From NCBI GenBank assembly GCA_020444775.1, contig JAGRHX010000017.1:1-18897 (forward strand): DNA of 18,897 nt, written 5' to 3'. A program made the position numbers and the translations under genes. Of the stretch, positions 1-7,542 are shown one piece after another. This DNA comes from Gammaproteobacteria bacterium. GTDB taxonomy: Bacteria > Pseudomonadota > Gammaproteobacteria > HK1. The notes below the pieces were generated by a model. That model was not told the origin of the DNA. It searched no databases and worked only from the letters and a program-made list of their open reading frames with translations. Within the stretch, counting starts at the first letter, position 1, and every line of letters starts with the position of its first letter.

Positions 1-1
1 C

Positions 2-610
2 GATCGGATCTTCGAGCCGTTCTTCACCACCAAGCCGGAGGGGGTGGGGACCGGTATCGGGCTGTCGGTGTGCCGCGGCATCGTGCTCGCGCACGAAGGG
101 CAGATCGATATCGAGACAGGCCCTGCTGACGGCGTGACTGACGGTGGGACCACCTTCGTGGTCAGGCTGCCGATCATGGACGATGCGCCCGCTGACGGTA
201 TGCCGGACGAGGCTGCCGCCGGGGATCCGGCACGCTACCGATTCCTGGTGATCGACGACGAGCCCGATGTGGGCGAGACGATCGGCGAGATTCTCACCGT
301 CGTGGGCCACCAGGTCGATGTCCGCAGCAGCGGCGTCACGGCCCTGGAGGCTTTGGAGACGACTCGATATGATCTGGTCATCACCGATCTGCGCATGCCC
401 GATATCGACGGGCGGCAGCTGTGGGAGAAGGCGAAGGCGCTGCGCCCCGAGCTCTCCGACCGGTTCCTGTTCCTGACCGGTGATACGCTGAGTCCGCTGG
501 CTCACCAGTTCCTCATCGAAGGCGAACGTCCGTATCTGCGCAAACCCATCATGCCGCAGGAGTTGCGACGCGCGGTGGAGAACGCGCTCACCGATTACCG
601 GCCCTGCTGA
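2..610 (+). CDS. Hybrid sensor histidine kinase, C-terminal part (ATPase domain end plus receiver domain), 5'-truncated
   Basis: The reading frame is open from base 2, so the gene starts before the window; 202 residues are visible. The first residues (FEPFFTTK, then [15 protein letters not shown]) are the G1/G2 glycine boxes of a HATPase_c domain, followed by the typical final strand TTFVVRLP. A CheY-like receiver follows from about base 233. It has the acidic pocket (VIDDEPD), the phospho-acceptor Asp in ITDLRMPD (codon 386-388), the switch Thr in FLTGD and the conserved Lys in LRKP. A kinase with a C-terminal receiver passes phosphate on through a phosphotransfer step. No DNA-binding or sigma-54 activator domain follows. 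It lies 124 bases upstream of, and on the same strand as, the racemase-family gene, so it might sense the same substrate, but this is only inference from position. Input domain and substrate are unknown. Confidence 0.93.
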   Translation, partial: DRIFEPFFTTKPEGVGTGIGLSVCRGIVLAHEGQIDIETGPADGVTDGGTTFVVRLPIMDDAPADGMPDEAAAGDPARYRFLVIDDEPDVGETIGEILTVVGHQVDVRSSGVTALEALETTRYDLVITDLRMPDIDGRQLWEKAKALRPELSDRFLFLTGDTLSPLAHQFLIEGERPYLRKPIMPQELRRAVENALTDYRPC

Positions 611-734
611 GCGTTTCGTGCACGGCGCGAAACCGCCCCGCGGGATGCCCGTCTCTTGCATCGTCTGCCGTCACGGACGCTCGGCTGACAGCGCCGCTTC
701 GATCCCCGTCGCGATCAACCCCGGACACCTGCCC

Positions 735-1487
735 ATGCGAATATTGCTGATCAACCCCAACGTCACCGAGGCGGTCACCGAGCTGATGCTCGACGAGGCA
801 CGTCGCAGCGCCCGTCCCGGCACCACCTTGGAGGCCGCGACCGCGCGTTTCGGTGTCGAGTACGTGGCGACCCGTATCGAGGCGCAGGTCGCCGGTCACG
901 CGGTGCTCGAGGCGATCGCCGAGCACGGCGATGATGCCGACGGCATCATCATCGCCGCGTTCGGCGATCCGGGTCTGCTCGCCGCGCGCGAGCTGGCGCG
1001 GGTGCCGGTGGTCGGCATCGCCGAGGCGGCCTTGCATGTCGCCTATCTGTGCAGCACGCGATTCTCCATCGTCTGTCTCAACGAGCGGCTCGCACGCTGG
1101 TACGCGGAGTGCGCGGCCGAGCACGATCTGGACCGGCGTCTGGTCAGCGTGCGTCCCATGCGGGCGACGCTGGACGACATCCGCAACGCACGCGGCAGCG
1201 CGGCCGAGGCCCTGGTCAACGAATGCCATGCCGCGGTCGAGGCCGATGGCGCCGAGCTCGTGATCATGGGTGGCGGACCGATCGCCGGGCTGGCGCGCGA
1301 CGTCGAGGACAGGATCCCGGTGCCGGTCATCGACGGTGTGCGTTGCGCGGTGGGGCTGGTCGAGGCACTGGTCAGCATCGCCCCCCGGCAGCCGCGAAGC
1401 GGGACCCTCGCCCGACCGCCGGGTAAGCGCAACATCGGTCTGTCCCCGGCGCTGGCCGCGTTCTTGCACGGCGACCAGGTGTCTTGA
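735..1487 (+). CDS. Asp/Glu/hydantoin racemase family protein, catalytic cysteines absent
   Basis: 250 residues, the usual size for hydantoin or allantoin racemases (HyuE/HpxA type). The start is ATG 735 because the family N-terminus MRILLINPN begins there; upstream in-frame sequence is not family-like. Visible family features are the N-terminal LLINPN strand, the AFGDPGL segment (76-82), PVVGIAEA (91-98) and the C-terminal MGGGPIAGLA segment (178-187). In characterised hydantoin racemases a Cys precedes FGDPGL and a second Cys follows LG near residue 180. Here these positions are Ala75 and Gly180, so the normal two-base racemisation chemistry looks impossible. It lies 30 bases before the hydantoinase start and is probably in one transcript with it. 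A role in hydantoin or N-carbamoyl amino acid metabolism is suggested by context only. The fold assignment is secure; the activity is not. Confidence 0.85.
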   Translation: MRILLINPNVTEAVTELMLDEARRSARPGTTLEAATARFGVEYVATRIEAQVAGHAVLEAIAEHGDDADGIIIAAFGDPGLLAARELARVPVVGIAEAALHVAYLCSTRFSIVCLNERLARWYAECAAEHDLDRRLVSVRPMRATLDDIRNARGSAAEALVNECHAAVEADGAELVIMGGGPIAGLARDVEDRIPVPVIDGVRCAVGLVEALVSIAPRQPRSGTLARPPGKRNIGLSPALAAFLHGDQVS

Positions 1488-1517
1488 GCAACCCCGCTAG
1501 CCGCCATGAGGTACGTC

Positions 1518-2957
1518 ATGCATGCTCACCAGCTCGTCGTGCGAAATGCACGAGTCGCGACCGCGTCCGATTGCTTCGAATGTGACATCGGTATCGATGA
1601 TGGCGAGATAACCGCGTTGGCCCGAGACCTGCCCCCGGGCGAGCGGGAGATCGATGCCGCTGGTCGGGTGGTGACACCGGGCGGGATAGACGGCCATTGC
1701 CATATCGATCAGGTCAGCGGTGATGGCTCGGTATGCGCCGACGACTTCACCTCGGCGACCCGCTCCGCGGCCTGTGGCGGCACCACGACCGTCATGCCCT
1801 TCGCTGTCCAGCAAGCGGGCATGACGCTGCGTGAAGCGGTGAACGACTACCACGCGCGTGCCGAGGGCAAGGCGCTCGTCGACTACAGCTTCCACCTCAT
1901 CTTGAACGATGTGAACGAGGCGGTGCTCGGCCAGGAGCTTCCGGCGCTGATTCACGACGGCTACACCTCGTTCAAGGTCTATATGACCTATGACGATCTG
2001 CGTCTCAATGATACCGAGATACTGGACGTGCTCGCGGTGGCGCGACGCGAGCAGGCCATGGTCATGGTCCACGCCGAGAATGCCGATGCGATCGGCTGGT
2101 TGACCACGCGCCTCGAGCGGGCCGGCATGACGCAGCCGCATCATCACGCGACCTCCAGGCCGATGGCGGTCGAACGCGAGGCCACGCATCGCGCCATCAC
2201 GCTGGCAGAGCTGGTCGATGTGCCGATCCTCATCGTCCACGTCTCCGGTCGCGAGGCCATCGAGCAGATCCGCTGGGCGCAGGGACGGGGTCTCAAGATC
2301 TTCGCCGAGACCTGTCCTCAGTACCTGTTCCTCACCGAGGACGATCTGCGCAAGGATGGTTTCGAGGGCGCGAAATGCATCTGCAGCCCGCCGCCACGTG
2401 ACGCGAAGAACCAGGAGATCGTCTGGGAAGCCTTGTGCAACGGGACCTTCGCGGTGTTCTCGTCCGACCATGCGCCGACCCGCTTCGACGATCCCAAGGG
2501 CAAGAAGCTGCGCGGCGAGACGGCCAGCTTCAAGTGGGTGCCCAATGGCGTACCGGGACTCGAGACCCGTCTGCCGCTGCTGTACTCGCACGGCGTGCTG
2601 ACCGGACGTATCAGCATCAACGAGTTCGTCGCCCTGACCGCGACCAACGTGGCGAAGATGTACGGTCTGGAGCGCAAGGGCCGCATCGCGGTCGGCGCCG
2701 ACGCGGATCTCGTCATCTGGGACGAAGGCACGCCCAGGCTCATCAGCAACCAGATGCTGCATCACGACGTCGACTACACGCCCTATGAAGGCATGCAGGT
2801 CAACGCCTGGCCGGCCTGCACCCTGTCGCGCGGCGTGGTCGTGTGGGACGGTCAGGCACCCGCTGCCCTGCATGAGCACGGTCGCTTCATCGTGGCGGAC
2901 AAGCCCGCTCCGGCACGGCCGCGTGGCCGCTTCGTCAGCGAGCTTCATTTCGACTGA
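1518..2957 (+). CDS. D-hydantoinase / dihydropyrimidinase family cyclic amidohydrolase
   Basis: 479 residues from ATG 1518, chosen over the in-frame ATG 1506 because GAGGT at 1508-1512 lies six bases before it. This is a binuclear-metal amidohydrolase that opens hydantoin or dihydropyrimidine rings to N-carbamoyl amino acids in the cytoplasm. All metal ligands of the family can be placed: His60 and His62 (GHCHID), the Lys that becomes carboxylated, Lys153 (SFKVYMTY), His185 (VHAEN), His241 (HVSG) and Asp317 (SSDHAP). The family segments ADDF...GGTTT, WVPNGVPGLETRLPLL and the C-terminal KGRIAVGADADLVIWD are also present, and the length is normal. It follows the racemase-like gene closely. Allantoinase and phenylhydantoinase are alternatives that sequence alone cannot exclude. 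No N-carbamoyl amino acid amidohydrolase of the HyuC or nitrilase type is in the window. Confidence 0.92.
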   Translation: MHAHQLVVRNARVATASDCFECDIGIDDGEITALARDLPPGEREIDAAGRVVTPGGIDGHCHIDQVSGDGSVCADDFTSATRSAACGGTTTVMPFAVQQAGMTLREAVNDYHARAEGKALVDYSFHLILNDVNEAVLGQELPALIHDGYTSFKVYMTYDDLRLNDTEILDVLAVARREQAMVMVHAENADAIGWLTTRLERAGMTQPHHHATSRPMAVEREATHRAITLAELVDVPILIVHVSGREAIEQIRWAQGRGLKIFAETCPQYLFLTEDDLRKDGFEGAKCICSPPPRDAKNQEIVWEALCNGTFAVFSSDHAPTRFDDPKGKKLRGETASFKWVPNGVPGLETRLPLLYSHGVLTGRISINEFVALTATNVAKMYGLERKGRIAVGADADLVIWDEGTPRLISNQMLHHDVDYTPYEGMQVNAWPACTLSRGVVVWDGQAPAALHEHGRFIVADKPAPARPRGRFVSELHFD

Positions 2958-3058
2958 GGTCTGTTGGGGCGACGGTCGCTGCACCAGATTGGGTAGGCCG
3001 TGGCCAAAGAGGTGCCGGACGCGCGCCATTGTGGTGCGGAGCCCGAACCTTCCCGGTC

Positions 3059-3079
3059 GGCCGAGCGTGTGACTCGGCC
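3059..3079. promoter_or_regulatory. Inverted repeat, possible activator binding site upstream of the sigma-54 promoter
   Basis: GGCCGAG (3059-3065) and CTCGGCC (3073-3079) form a perfect 7-bp inverted repeat with a 7-base spacer. It is centred about 95 bases upstream of the -24 element, roughly -115 to -120 from the expected transcription start, where enhancer-binding activators of sigma-54 usually bind. No T-run follows, so a terminator is less likely. Its role as a binding site is inference. Confidence 0.4.
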
Positions 3080-3159
3080 TCAGGCTTGCGGTGGGTCATC
3101 GTCCCCGCCTCCTGCCACGGCTCCCGGCAGGCGCTGAGCGAAGCGTCCTGTCGAGTCGA

Positions 3160-3175
3160 TGGCACGCTCCTTGCT
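3160..3175 (+). promoter_or_regulatory. Sigma-54 (RpoN) promoter, -24/-12, upstream of dctP
   Basis: TGGCAC (3160-3165), five bases, then TTGCT (3171-3175). This fits the RpoN consensus TGGCAC-N5-TTGCW at every defined position, with the invariant GG and GC at the correct 12-base offset. Transcription would begin near 3186, leaving a leader of about 88 bases to the dctP ATG. Classical C4-dicarboxylate uptake genes are also RpoN-dependent. No activator gene of the NtrC/DctD type is in the window. Confidence 0.7.
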
Positions 3176-3273
3176 CAAGCTCGAACGTCAGTGCTGCGCC
3201 AGCGCCCATCCGTCCGCGGTGGATGCGTATCGCCGGCATATCGAAGCCCACACGCGCACAGGAGAGACGTTCG

Positions 3274-4329
3274 ATGAAGCCAACCCGACTCATGGGGGCC
3301 CTTGCCACCACCTGCACACTCGCAGCCCTGAGTCTTGCCGGGCCCGCGGTCGCGGAGGACATGACCTTCAAGGTCATCGGTCAGCCGGCGGCGACCGGAT
3401 TGATCCAGAAGGAGCTGGAGAGGCCGTTCTTCGAGAGCTTCGAAGAGCGCTCGGGTCTGCCGATCAAGATGGACTACAAGCCGTTGGACCAGCTCGGCGT
3501 CAAGGACACCGAACAGCTACGTCTGATGAAGGCGGGACTGTTCGACGTCGTTTCCCTGCGTGTGTCGCAGAACTCCCGGGACGAGCCGACCCTGCTCGGC
3601 ATGGACCTGGTCGGTCTGAATCCGGACTACGCGACCGGCAGGAAGACCATGGAAGCGTTCTACGACGTGGTCGACCAGCGTCTGCAAGAGCAGTTTCGCG
3701 TCAAGCTGCTCGGCATCTGGGCGTTCGGTCCGCAGATGTTGTTCTGCAAGCCGCCCATCACCCAGCTCTCCGATGTGAAGGGCTTGAAGGTTCGTGTCTA
3801 CGACCAGAACCTCGCAAAGTTCGTCGAATCCATCGGCGGTATTCCTGTGCCACTGTCCTTCACCGAGGTGCATCAGTCGCTCTCGCTGGGCGTGGTCGAC
3901 TGTGCCATCACCGGGCCGAGCTCGGCCAACTCCTCGTCCTGGCCCGAGGTCACGACCCATCAGCTGCCGCTCGGCTTCCAGCTCGCCCTGAATGGCTACG
4001 CGATCACCTTGAAGGCGTGGCAACGGCTGTCGCCCGAGCAGCAGGAGAAGATGCAGGCGGCCTTCGACAAGCTGACCGACGACATCTGGAAGCGTTCGGA
4101 GGAGCTGTGGCTGGACGCGGTGAACTGCAACGTGGACCAGGACCCCTGCACCACAGGTAAGCGCTACAAGCTCGTCAACGTGCCAGTCAAGCCGGCCGAC
4201 ATCGAGGTCGTGCGTGAGGCGCTGGCCAAGATCTCGGTGCCCGTCTGGTCCGAGCTGTGCGACAAGTCCCATCCCGGCTGCTCGAAGAAGTGGATGGAGA
4301 CCGTGGGCCCGGTCGTCGGTCTGAAATAA
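3274..4329 (+). CDS. dctP: TRAP transporter substrate-binding protein, DctP family
   Basis: 351 residues. The start is ATG 3274, with AGGAGAG at 3260-3266 seven bases upstream; a Sec signal peptide follows (Arg5, hydrophobic 8-22, probable cleavage after AVA at residue 27). The periplasmic protein captures an organic anion for the DctQM membrane unit. Family features are GLKVRVYD with Arg174, the position of the Arg that binds the substrate carboxylate in characterised DctP proteins, followed by IPVPLSFTEVHQSLSLGVVD (190-209). Unusually, four cysteines lie near the C-terminus (Cys285, 292, 329, 336) in two spaced pairs; in the periplasm they may form disulfides. The gene is first in dctP-dctQ-dctM behind a sigma-54 promoter. 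The ligand is unknown; a carboxylate such as an N-carbamoyl amino acid or half-amide would fit the neighbours. Confidence 0.92.
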   Translation: MKPTRLMGALATTCTLAALSLAGPAVAEDMTFKVIGQPAATGLIQKELERPFFESFEERSGLPIKMDYKPLDQLGVKDTEQLRLMKAGLFDVVSLRVSQNSRDEPTLLGMDLVGLNPDYATGRKTMEAFYDVVDQRLQEQFRVKLLGIWAFGPQMLFCKPPITQLSDVKGLKVRVYDQNLAKFVESIGGIPVPLSFTEVHQSLSLGVVDCAITGPSSANSSSWPEVTTHQLPLGFQLALNGYAITLKAWQRLSPEQQEKMQAAFDKLTDDIWKRSEELWLDAVNCNVDQDPCTTGKRYKLVNVPVKPADIEVVREALAKISVPVWSELCDKSHPGCSKKWMETVGPVVGLK

Positions 4330-4348
4330 TCGGGAACGGGAGTTGAAC

Positions 4349-4948
4349 GTGCGGCTGCGTAGTTTCATAGACGACGTTCTCAGCATCGTCTTCGGCGTGA
4401 TCTTCATCAGCCTTTCGTGCGTCGTGACGTTGGAGACCATCCTGCGCAAGCTGTTCAATTTCTCCATCCAGGGTGCCGACGAGCTGGGCGGCTATGCGCT
4501 CGCCGTCGGCGCCACCATTGCGTTCGCCACCGCTGTCATCGGACGCAACCACATCCGTGTCGACGTGATCCACGCGCTCCTGCCGCGCCGCCTGCAGGCG
4601 CTCTTGAACTGGACATCCATCGTCCTGCTGGCGGCCTTCTCCAGCCTGATCGCCTGGCTCGCTTTCAAGGTGTTGCTCGACACCATGGACTATCGAAGCG
4701 TCGCGCAGACGCCCTGGGCGACGCCGCTCATCTACCCACAAAGCGCCTGGTTCGCAGGTCTCGCCGTATTCGCGCTGGTCTCGGTGGTGCTCGCGTTGCG
4801 CGCCACCTGGCTGGCGGTCACCGGCCGAGTGGATGCCTTGAACGAGGAGTTCCATCCGAAGAGCGCGAAGGAGGAGCTCGACGACGAGCTTCAGAGCGTG
4901 TCGCAGCGGGGCGTGGACGCCCGGCCGAAGGATGGGGTGCCGACATGA
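4349..4948 (+). CDS. dctQ: TRAP transporter small membrane subunit, DctQ family
   Basis: 199 residues from GTG 4349, preferred because GGGAG at 4338-4342 lies six bases before it; TTG 4343 is an in-frame alternative adding two residues. There are four hydrophobic segments in the normal DctQ pattern (about 10-32, 45-65, 85-107 and 130-150), the GADELGGYALAVGATIAFA segment of the second helix, and a charged cytoplasmic tail. It is the small inner-membrane partner of DctM in a sodium-driven TRAP importer. Its stop overlaps the dctM start (ATGA at 4945-4948), so the two are translationally coupled. Confidence 0.9.
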   Translation: MRLRSFIDDVLSIVFGVIFISLSCVVTLETILRKLFNFSIQGADELGGYALAVGATIAFATAVIGRNHIRVDVIHALLPRRLQALLNWTSIVLLAAFSSLIAWLAFKVLLDTMDYRSVAQTPWATPLIYPQSAWFAGLAVFALVSVVLALRATWLAVTGRVDALNEEFHPKSAKEELDDELQSVSQRGVDARPKDGVPT

Positions 4949-6246
4949 GCGTGCTGGTCATCTTCATCGCCTTCGTGCTGATGCTGGCCATGATGCTGTT
5001 CGGCCTGCCGATCGCGGTCGCGATGGCCGCCGTGGGCATCGTCGGCGGCATGCTGGCCTACGGGATCCCCTTCATGGATTCCATCGCGCCGGTGATCTGG
5101 GGCGTGCAGAACGACAATCTGCTGACCGCCATCCCGCTGTTCGTGCTGATGGGCGAGGTGCTGCTGCGCTCCGGTGTCGCCGACCGCACCTACGGTGCGC
5201 TGGCGGCCTGGCTGGGCTGGCTACCCGGTGGTCTGCTACACACCAACATCGGCTGTTGTGCGATGTTTGCCGCCACTTCGGGATCGTCGGTGGCGACCGC
5301 GGCGACGGTCGGCACCGTTGCCTTGCCCTCACTGCAGGCACGCGGCTATCCGAACAATCTGTCGCTGGGCTCGCTGGCGGCCGGTGGCACGCTGGGGATC
5401 CTGATTCCGCCGTCGGTCAACATGATCGTGTACGGCTCGATCACGGACACGTCGATTGGTCAGCTGTTCATCGCCGGTATCGTGCCCGGTCTGATGCTGA
5501 CGGCGTTGTTCATGCTCTACATCCTGCTGGTCAGCCTGCGCGGCACATCGGCTCCGAAGGAGATCCGTATGCCGTTGCCCGAGCGCGTCCGGCTGTTGCT
5601 CGATCTCATTCCACCACTGGTGATCTTCCTGACCGTGATGGGCAGCTTGTACCTCGGCATCGCGACCACCACCGAGTCGGCCGCGTTGGGTGTGAGCGCC
5701 TCGCTGTTCTTCGCCTGGCGCAACGCGCGGCTGCGCTGGTCGGTGCTCAAGGTCTGCTTCCTGCAGACCGCGCGTACCACCGGCATGATCCTGCTCATCA
5801 TCACATCGGCGTTCGTCCTCAACCTGGCCATGAGTCTGACCGGTGTCGCCGACGCGATGACCCGCTGGGTCGCCTCACTGGGGCTGTCGGCGACGCAGAT
5901 GCTGCTCATCCTCATGCTCTTCTATCTGCTGCTCGGGATGTTCATGGACGTGATGTCCATGTTGGTGGCGACCGTGCCCATCACCTTTCCGTTGGTCACC
6001 GCGCTCGGCGTCGACCCGGTCTGGTACGGGGTGTTCATCGTCTTGATGTGCGAGCTGGGCATGATCACACCGCCGGTCGGGATGAACCTGTTCGTAGTGC
6101 ACGGTATACGCCCCGATAGCGGCGGTATCCACGATGCCATCCGCGGAGGTCTGCCGTATGCGGCCATCATGCTGCTGTTCGCTGTGCTCCTGATCGCCCT
6201 GCCTGAGCTGGTGACCTGGCTGCCGGCGCAGACGCGACCGTATTGA
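4945..6246 (+). CDS. dctM: TRAP transporter large permease subunit, DctM family
   Basis: 433 residues, the standard DctM size, from ATG 4945, which overlaps the dctQ stop. It is almost entirely hydrophobic, with about 12 membrane segments. It carries family segments such as LFGLPIAVAMA near the N-terminus, AIPLFVLMGEVLLRSG, ATSGSSVATAATVGTVALP, GTLGILIPPSVNMIVYG and, near the C-terminus, MITPPVGMNLFVVHGI. It forms the ion-coupled translocation path that takes the ligand delivered by DctP. It ends the TRAP unit; a 228-base gap with its own sigma-54-like element separates it from the ABC genes. Confidence 0.95.
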   Translation: MSVLVIFIAFVLMLAMMLFGLPIAVAMAAVGIVGGMLAYGIPFMDSIAPVIWGVQNDNLLTAIPLFVLMGEVLLRSGVADRTYGALAAWLGWLPGGLLHTNIGCCAMFAATSGSSVATAATVGTVALPSLQARGYPNNLSLGSLAAGGTLGILIPPSVNMIVYGSITDTSIGQLFIAGIVPGLMLTALFMLYILLVSLRGTSAPKEIRMPLPERVRLLLDLIPPLVIFLTVMGSLYLGIATTTESAALGVSASLFFAWRNARLRWSVLKVCFLQTARTTGMILLIITSAFVLNLAMSLTGVADAMTRWVASLGLSATQMLLILMLFYLLLGMFMDVMSMLVATVPITFPLVTALGVDPVWYGVFIVLMCELGMITPPVGMNLFVVHGIRPDSGGIHDAIRGGLPYAAIMLLFAVLLIALPELVTWLPAQTRPY

Positions 6247-6260
6247 CGCCGGCGCGTCTA

Positions 6261-6326
6261 TGCACCGATTGCCGGCAGCGTTGCACCGTATGCGTGCGCG
6301 CGCCGGATGCGACGGCCGATGCACCG
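6261..6326 (+). repeat. Three TGCACCG direct repeats upstream of the ABC genes
   Basis: TGCACCG occurs at 6261-6267, 6282-6288 and 6320-6326, all in the same orientation. The first two are 21 bases apart (two helical turns). They lie 65-130 bases upstream of the -24 element at 6391, a fitting place for activator binding. A related TGCACC occurs at 2980-2985 before the TRAP genes. In GC-rich DNA such heptamers could recur by chance. Confidence 0.3.
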
Positions 6327-6390
6327 CGGCGGGTCTACTGCGAACCGCACCCCGACGGCGTTCACCTACGCTCGCGGTCGACGGATGTCA

Positions 6391-6406
6391 TGGCCTGGAT
6401 GTTGCT
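6391..6406 (+). promoter_or_regulatory. Sigma-54-like promoter upstream of the ABC importer genes
   Basis: TGGCCT (6391-6396), five bases, then TTGCT (6402-6406). The invariant GG and GC have the exact 12-base offset of RpoN promoters; only two bases of the -24 hexamer differ from TGGCAC. Transcription would start near 6417, about 58 bases before ATG 6475. It is weaker than the element at 3160, but its position in the only sizeable gap between the two transporters supports it. Confidence 0.5.
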
Positions 6407-6474
6407 AGCTCACCGATGAGTCCAGATGTTATCGAGTCGTTACCATTGTCACCGCGGGCGAAGTGGAGATGCGT

Positions 6475-7542
6475 ATGAGCAAGAACAGACCGACCAGGGC
6501 CTCGACCACACGGCGCGAGTTCCTCAAGCAAAGCGGCGCCGCGGGTGCGTTGCTCACCGGCTTTCCGTACATCGCGCGCGCCGCGGGTAAGAACCGGCAG
6601 CTGGTGATCGGCTGTGCAGGTGGACACACGGGATGGATGGCCGAGACGGTCGTGCCGGTCTTCGAGAGGAAGTATGACTGCACCCTGCTGTTGGAAGGCA
6701 CCAAGTCGACGGTCAACCTCGAGAAGATGCGTGCCAACAAGGACGCCCCGTATCTCTCGGTGGTGATGATGGACGATCCGGTGCTGATACTCGCCGCGGA
6801 CGAGGGGCTCATCACACCGCTCACGCCACAAATCACCCCGAACATCGCCGCGATCAAGCCCGCGGCGGTGCACCGGGACGGCATGTGGGCCAACTATCAG
6901 CAGCCCTGGTGCGGGATCGCGTACAACACTGATAAGATGTCGGACGGTGTGCAGTCGTGGTCGGCCCTGTGGGATGAGAAGAACAAGGGCAAGGTGATCA
7001 TCCCGTCCCTGCAGAACACCGAGGGCATGTGGGCATTCTTCCTGGCGGCACATCTGGCTACCGGCAAGCCGCTCGCCGAGGCGCAGTACGAGGTCGATGC
7101 GGCTTTCGACAAGATGGCACAGATGAAGCCGAACCTGCTGACCATCTATACCAAGATGCCGCCCAGCTTCAATCTGCTCGAGCAGGGCGAGGCCTGGCTG
7201 CTGGCCGGTGGCTTCTCCTCGTTCGCCATCCCGCGCAAGCTCGACGGTGCGCCGGTCGATCTCGCGGCGCCCAGCGAGGCGATCTGTGCCATGCCCTCGG
7301 GTATCGCGCTGGTCAAGGACGGCCCCGAGCAGGAGCTCGCGCTTGCCTTCGTCAACGAGATGCTCGGTGCCGAGTTCCAGGCGCTGATGACGCCGAAGAC
7401 GTTCTCCATCCCGACCAACACGGCCACGCCCACACCGGCCGGCTTGCCGGACGGTGTGCCGGTGTTCTCACCCGACTGGCAGTTCGTCAGCGAGAATCGC
7501 AGGGCATGGATCGAGCGTTGGGATCGGCTGATGGCGATCTGA
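6475..7542 (+). CDS. ABC transporter substrate-binding protein, PotD-like, Tat-exported
   Basis: 355 residues from ATG 6475, chosen because GGAG at 6465-6468 lies six bases upstream. The N-terminus has a twin-arginine signal, TTRREFLKQS with Arg13-Arg14, a weakly hydrophobic stretch (20-33) and probable cleavage after ARA (residue 36). So it is exported folded through Tat to the periplasm. The remainder resembles extracellular solute-binding proteins of the spermidine/putrescine and iron(III) groups: LVIGCAGGHTGWMAETVVPVFERKY at the start of the mature part, and WCGIAYNTDKM and SALWDEKNKGKVIIP in the middle. It is followed by its ATPase with a TGATG overlap. The ligand is not known; polyamine specificity should not be assumed. 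Confidence 0.88.
   Translation: MSKNRPTRASTTRREFLKQSGAAGALLTGFPYIARAAGKNRQLVIGCAGGHTGWMAETVVPVFERKYDCTLLLEGTKSTVNLEKMRANKDAPYLSVVMMDDPVLILAADEGLITPLTPQITPNIAAIKPAAVHRDGMWANYQQPWCGIAYNTDKMSDGVQSWSALWDEKNKGKVIIPSLQNTEGMWAFFLAAHLATGKPLAEAQYEVDAAFDKMAQMKPNLLTIYTKMPPSFNLLEQGEAWLLAGGFSSFAIPRKLDGAPVDLAAPSEAICAMPSGIALVKDGPEQELALAFVNEMLGAEFQALMTPKTFSIPTNTATPTPAGLPDGVPVFSPDWQFVSENRRAWIERWDRLMAI

Larger units (their letters stand above)
2958..3273. other. Intergenic regulatory region before the TRAP genes
   Basis: 316 bases between the hydantoinase stop and dctP with no convincing gene. It contains an inverted repeat (3059-3079), a sigma-54-type -24/-12 element (3160-3175) and the dctP ribosome binding site (AGGAGAG at 3260-3266). 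A TGCACC hexamer at 2980-2985 resembles the repeats seen before the ABC genes. Confidence 0.7.

Noticed and set aside
613..633. GTTTCG/CGAAAC inverted repeat after the sensor kinase as terminator
   Set aside because: Only six base pairs and no T-run; too weak to call.
644..670. Possible sigma-54 element before the racemase-like gene (TTGCA at about 657)
   Set aside because: The -24 half lacks the invariant GG at the right distance, so it does not qualify.
588..1469. Minus-strand open frame opposite the racemase-family gene
   Set aside because: Low-complexity Arg/Asp/Gly-rich translation with no family feature; the plus strand carries a clear family protein.
1497..3029. Long minus-strand open frame (about 510 codons) opposite the hydantoinase
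   Set aside because: It is the antisense shadow of a gene with all metal ligands in place; its translation has no recognisable motif and is rich in His and Arg, as GC-rich antisense frames are.
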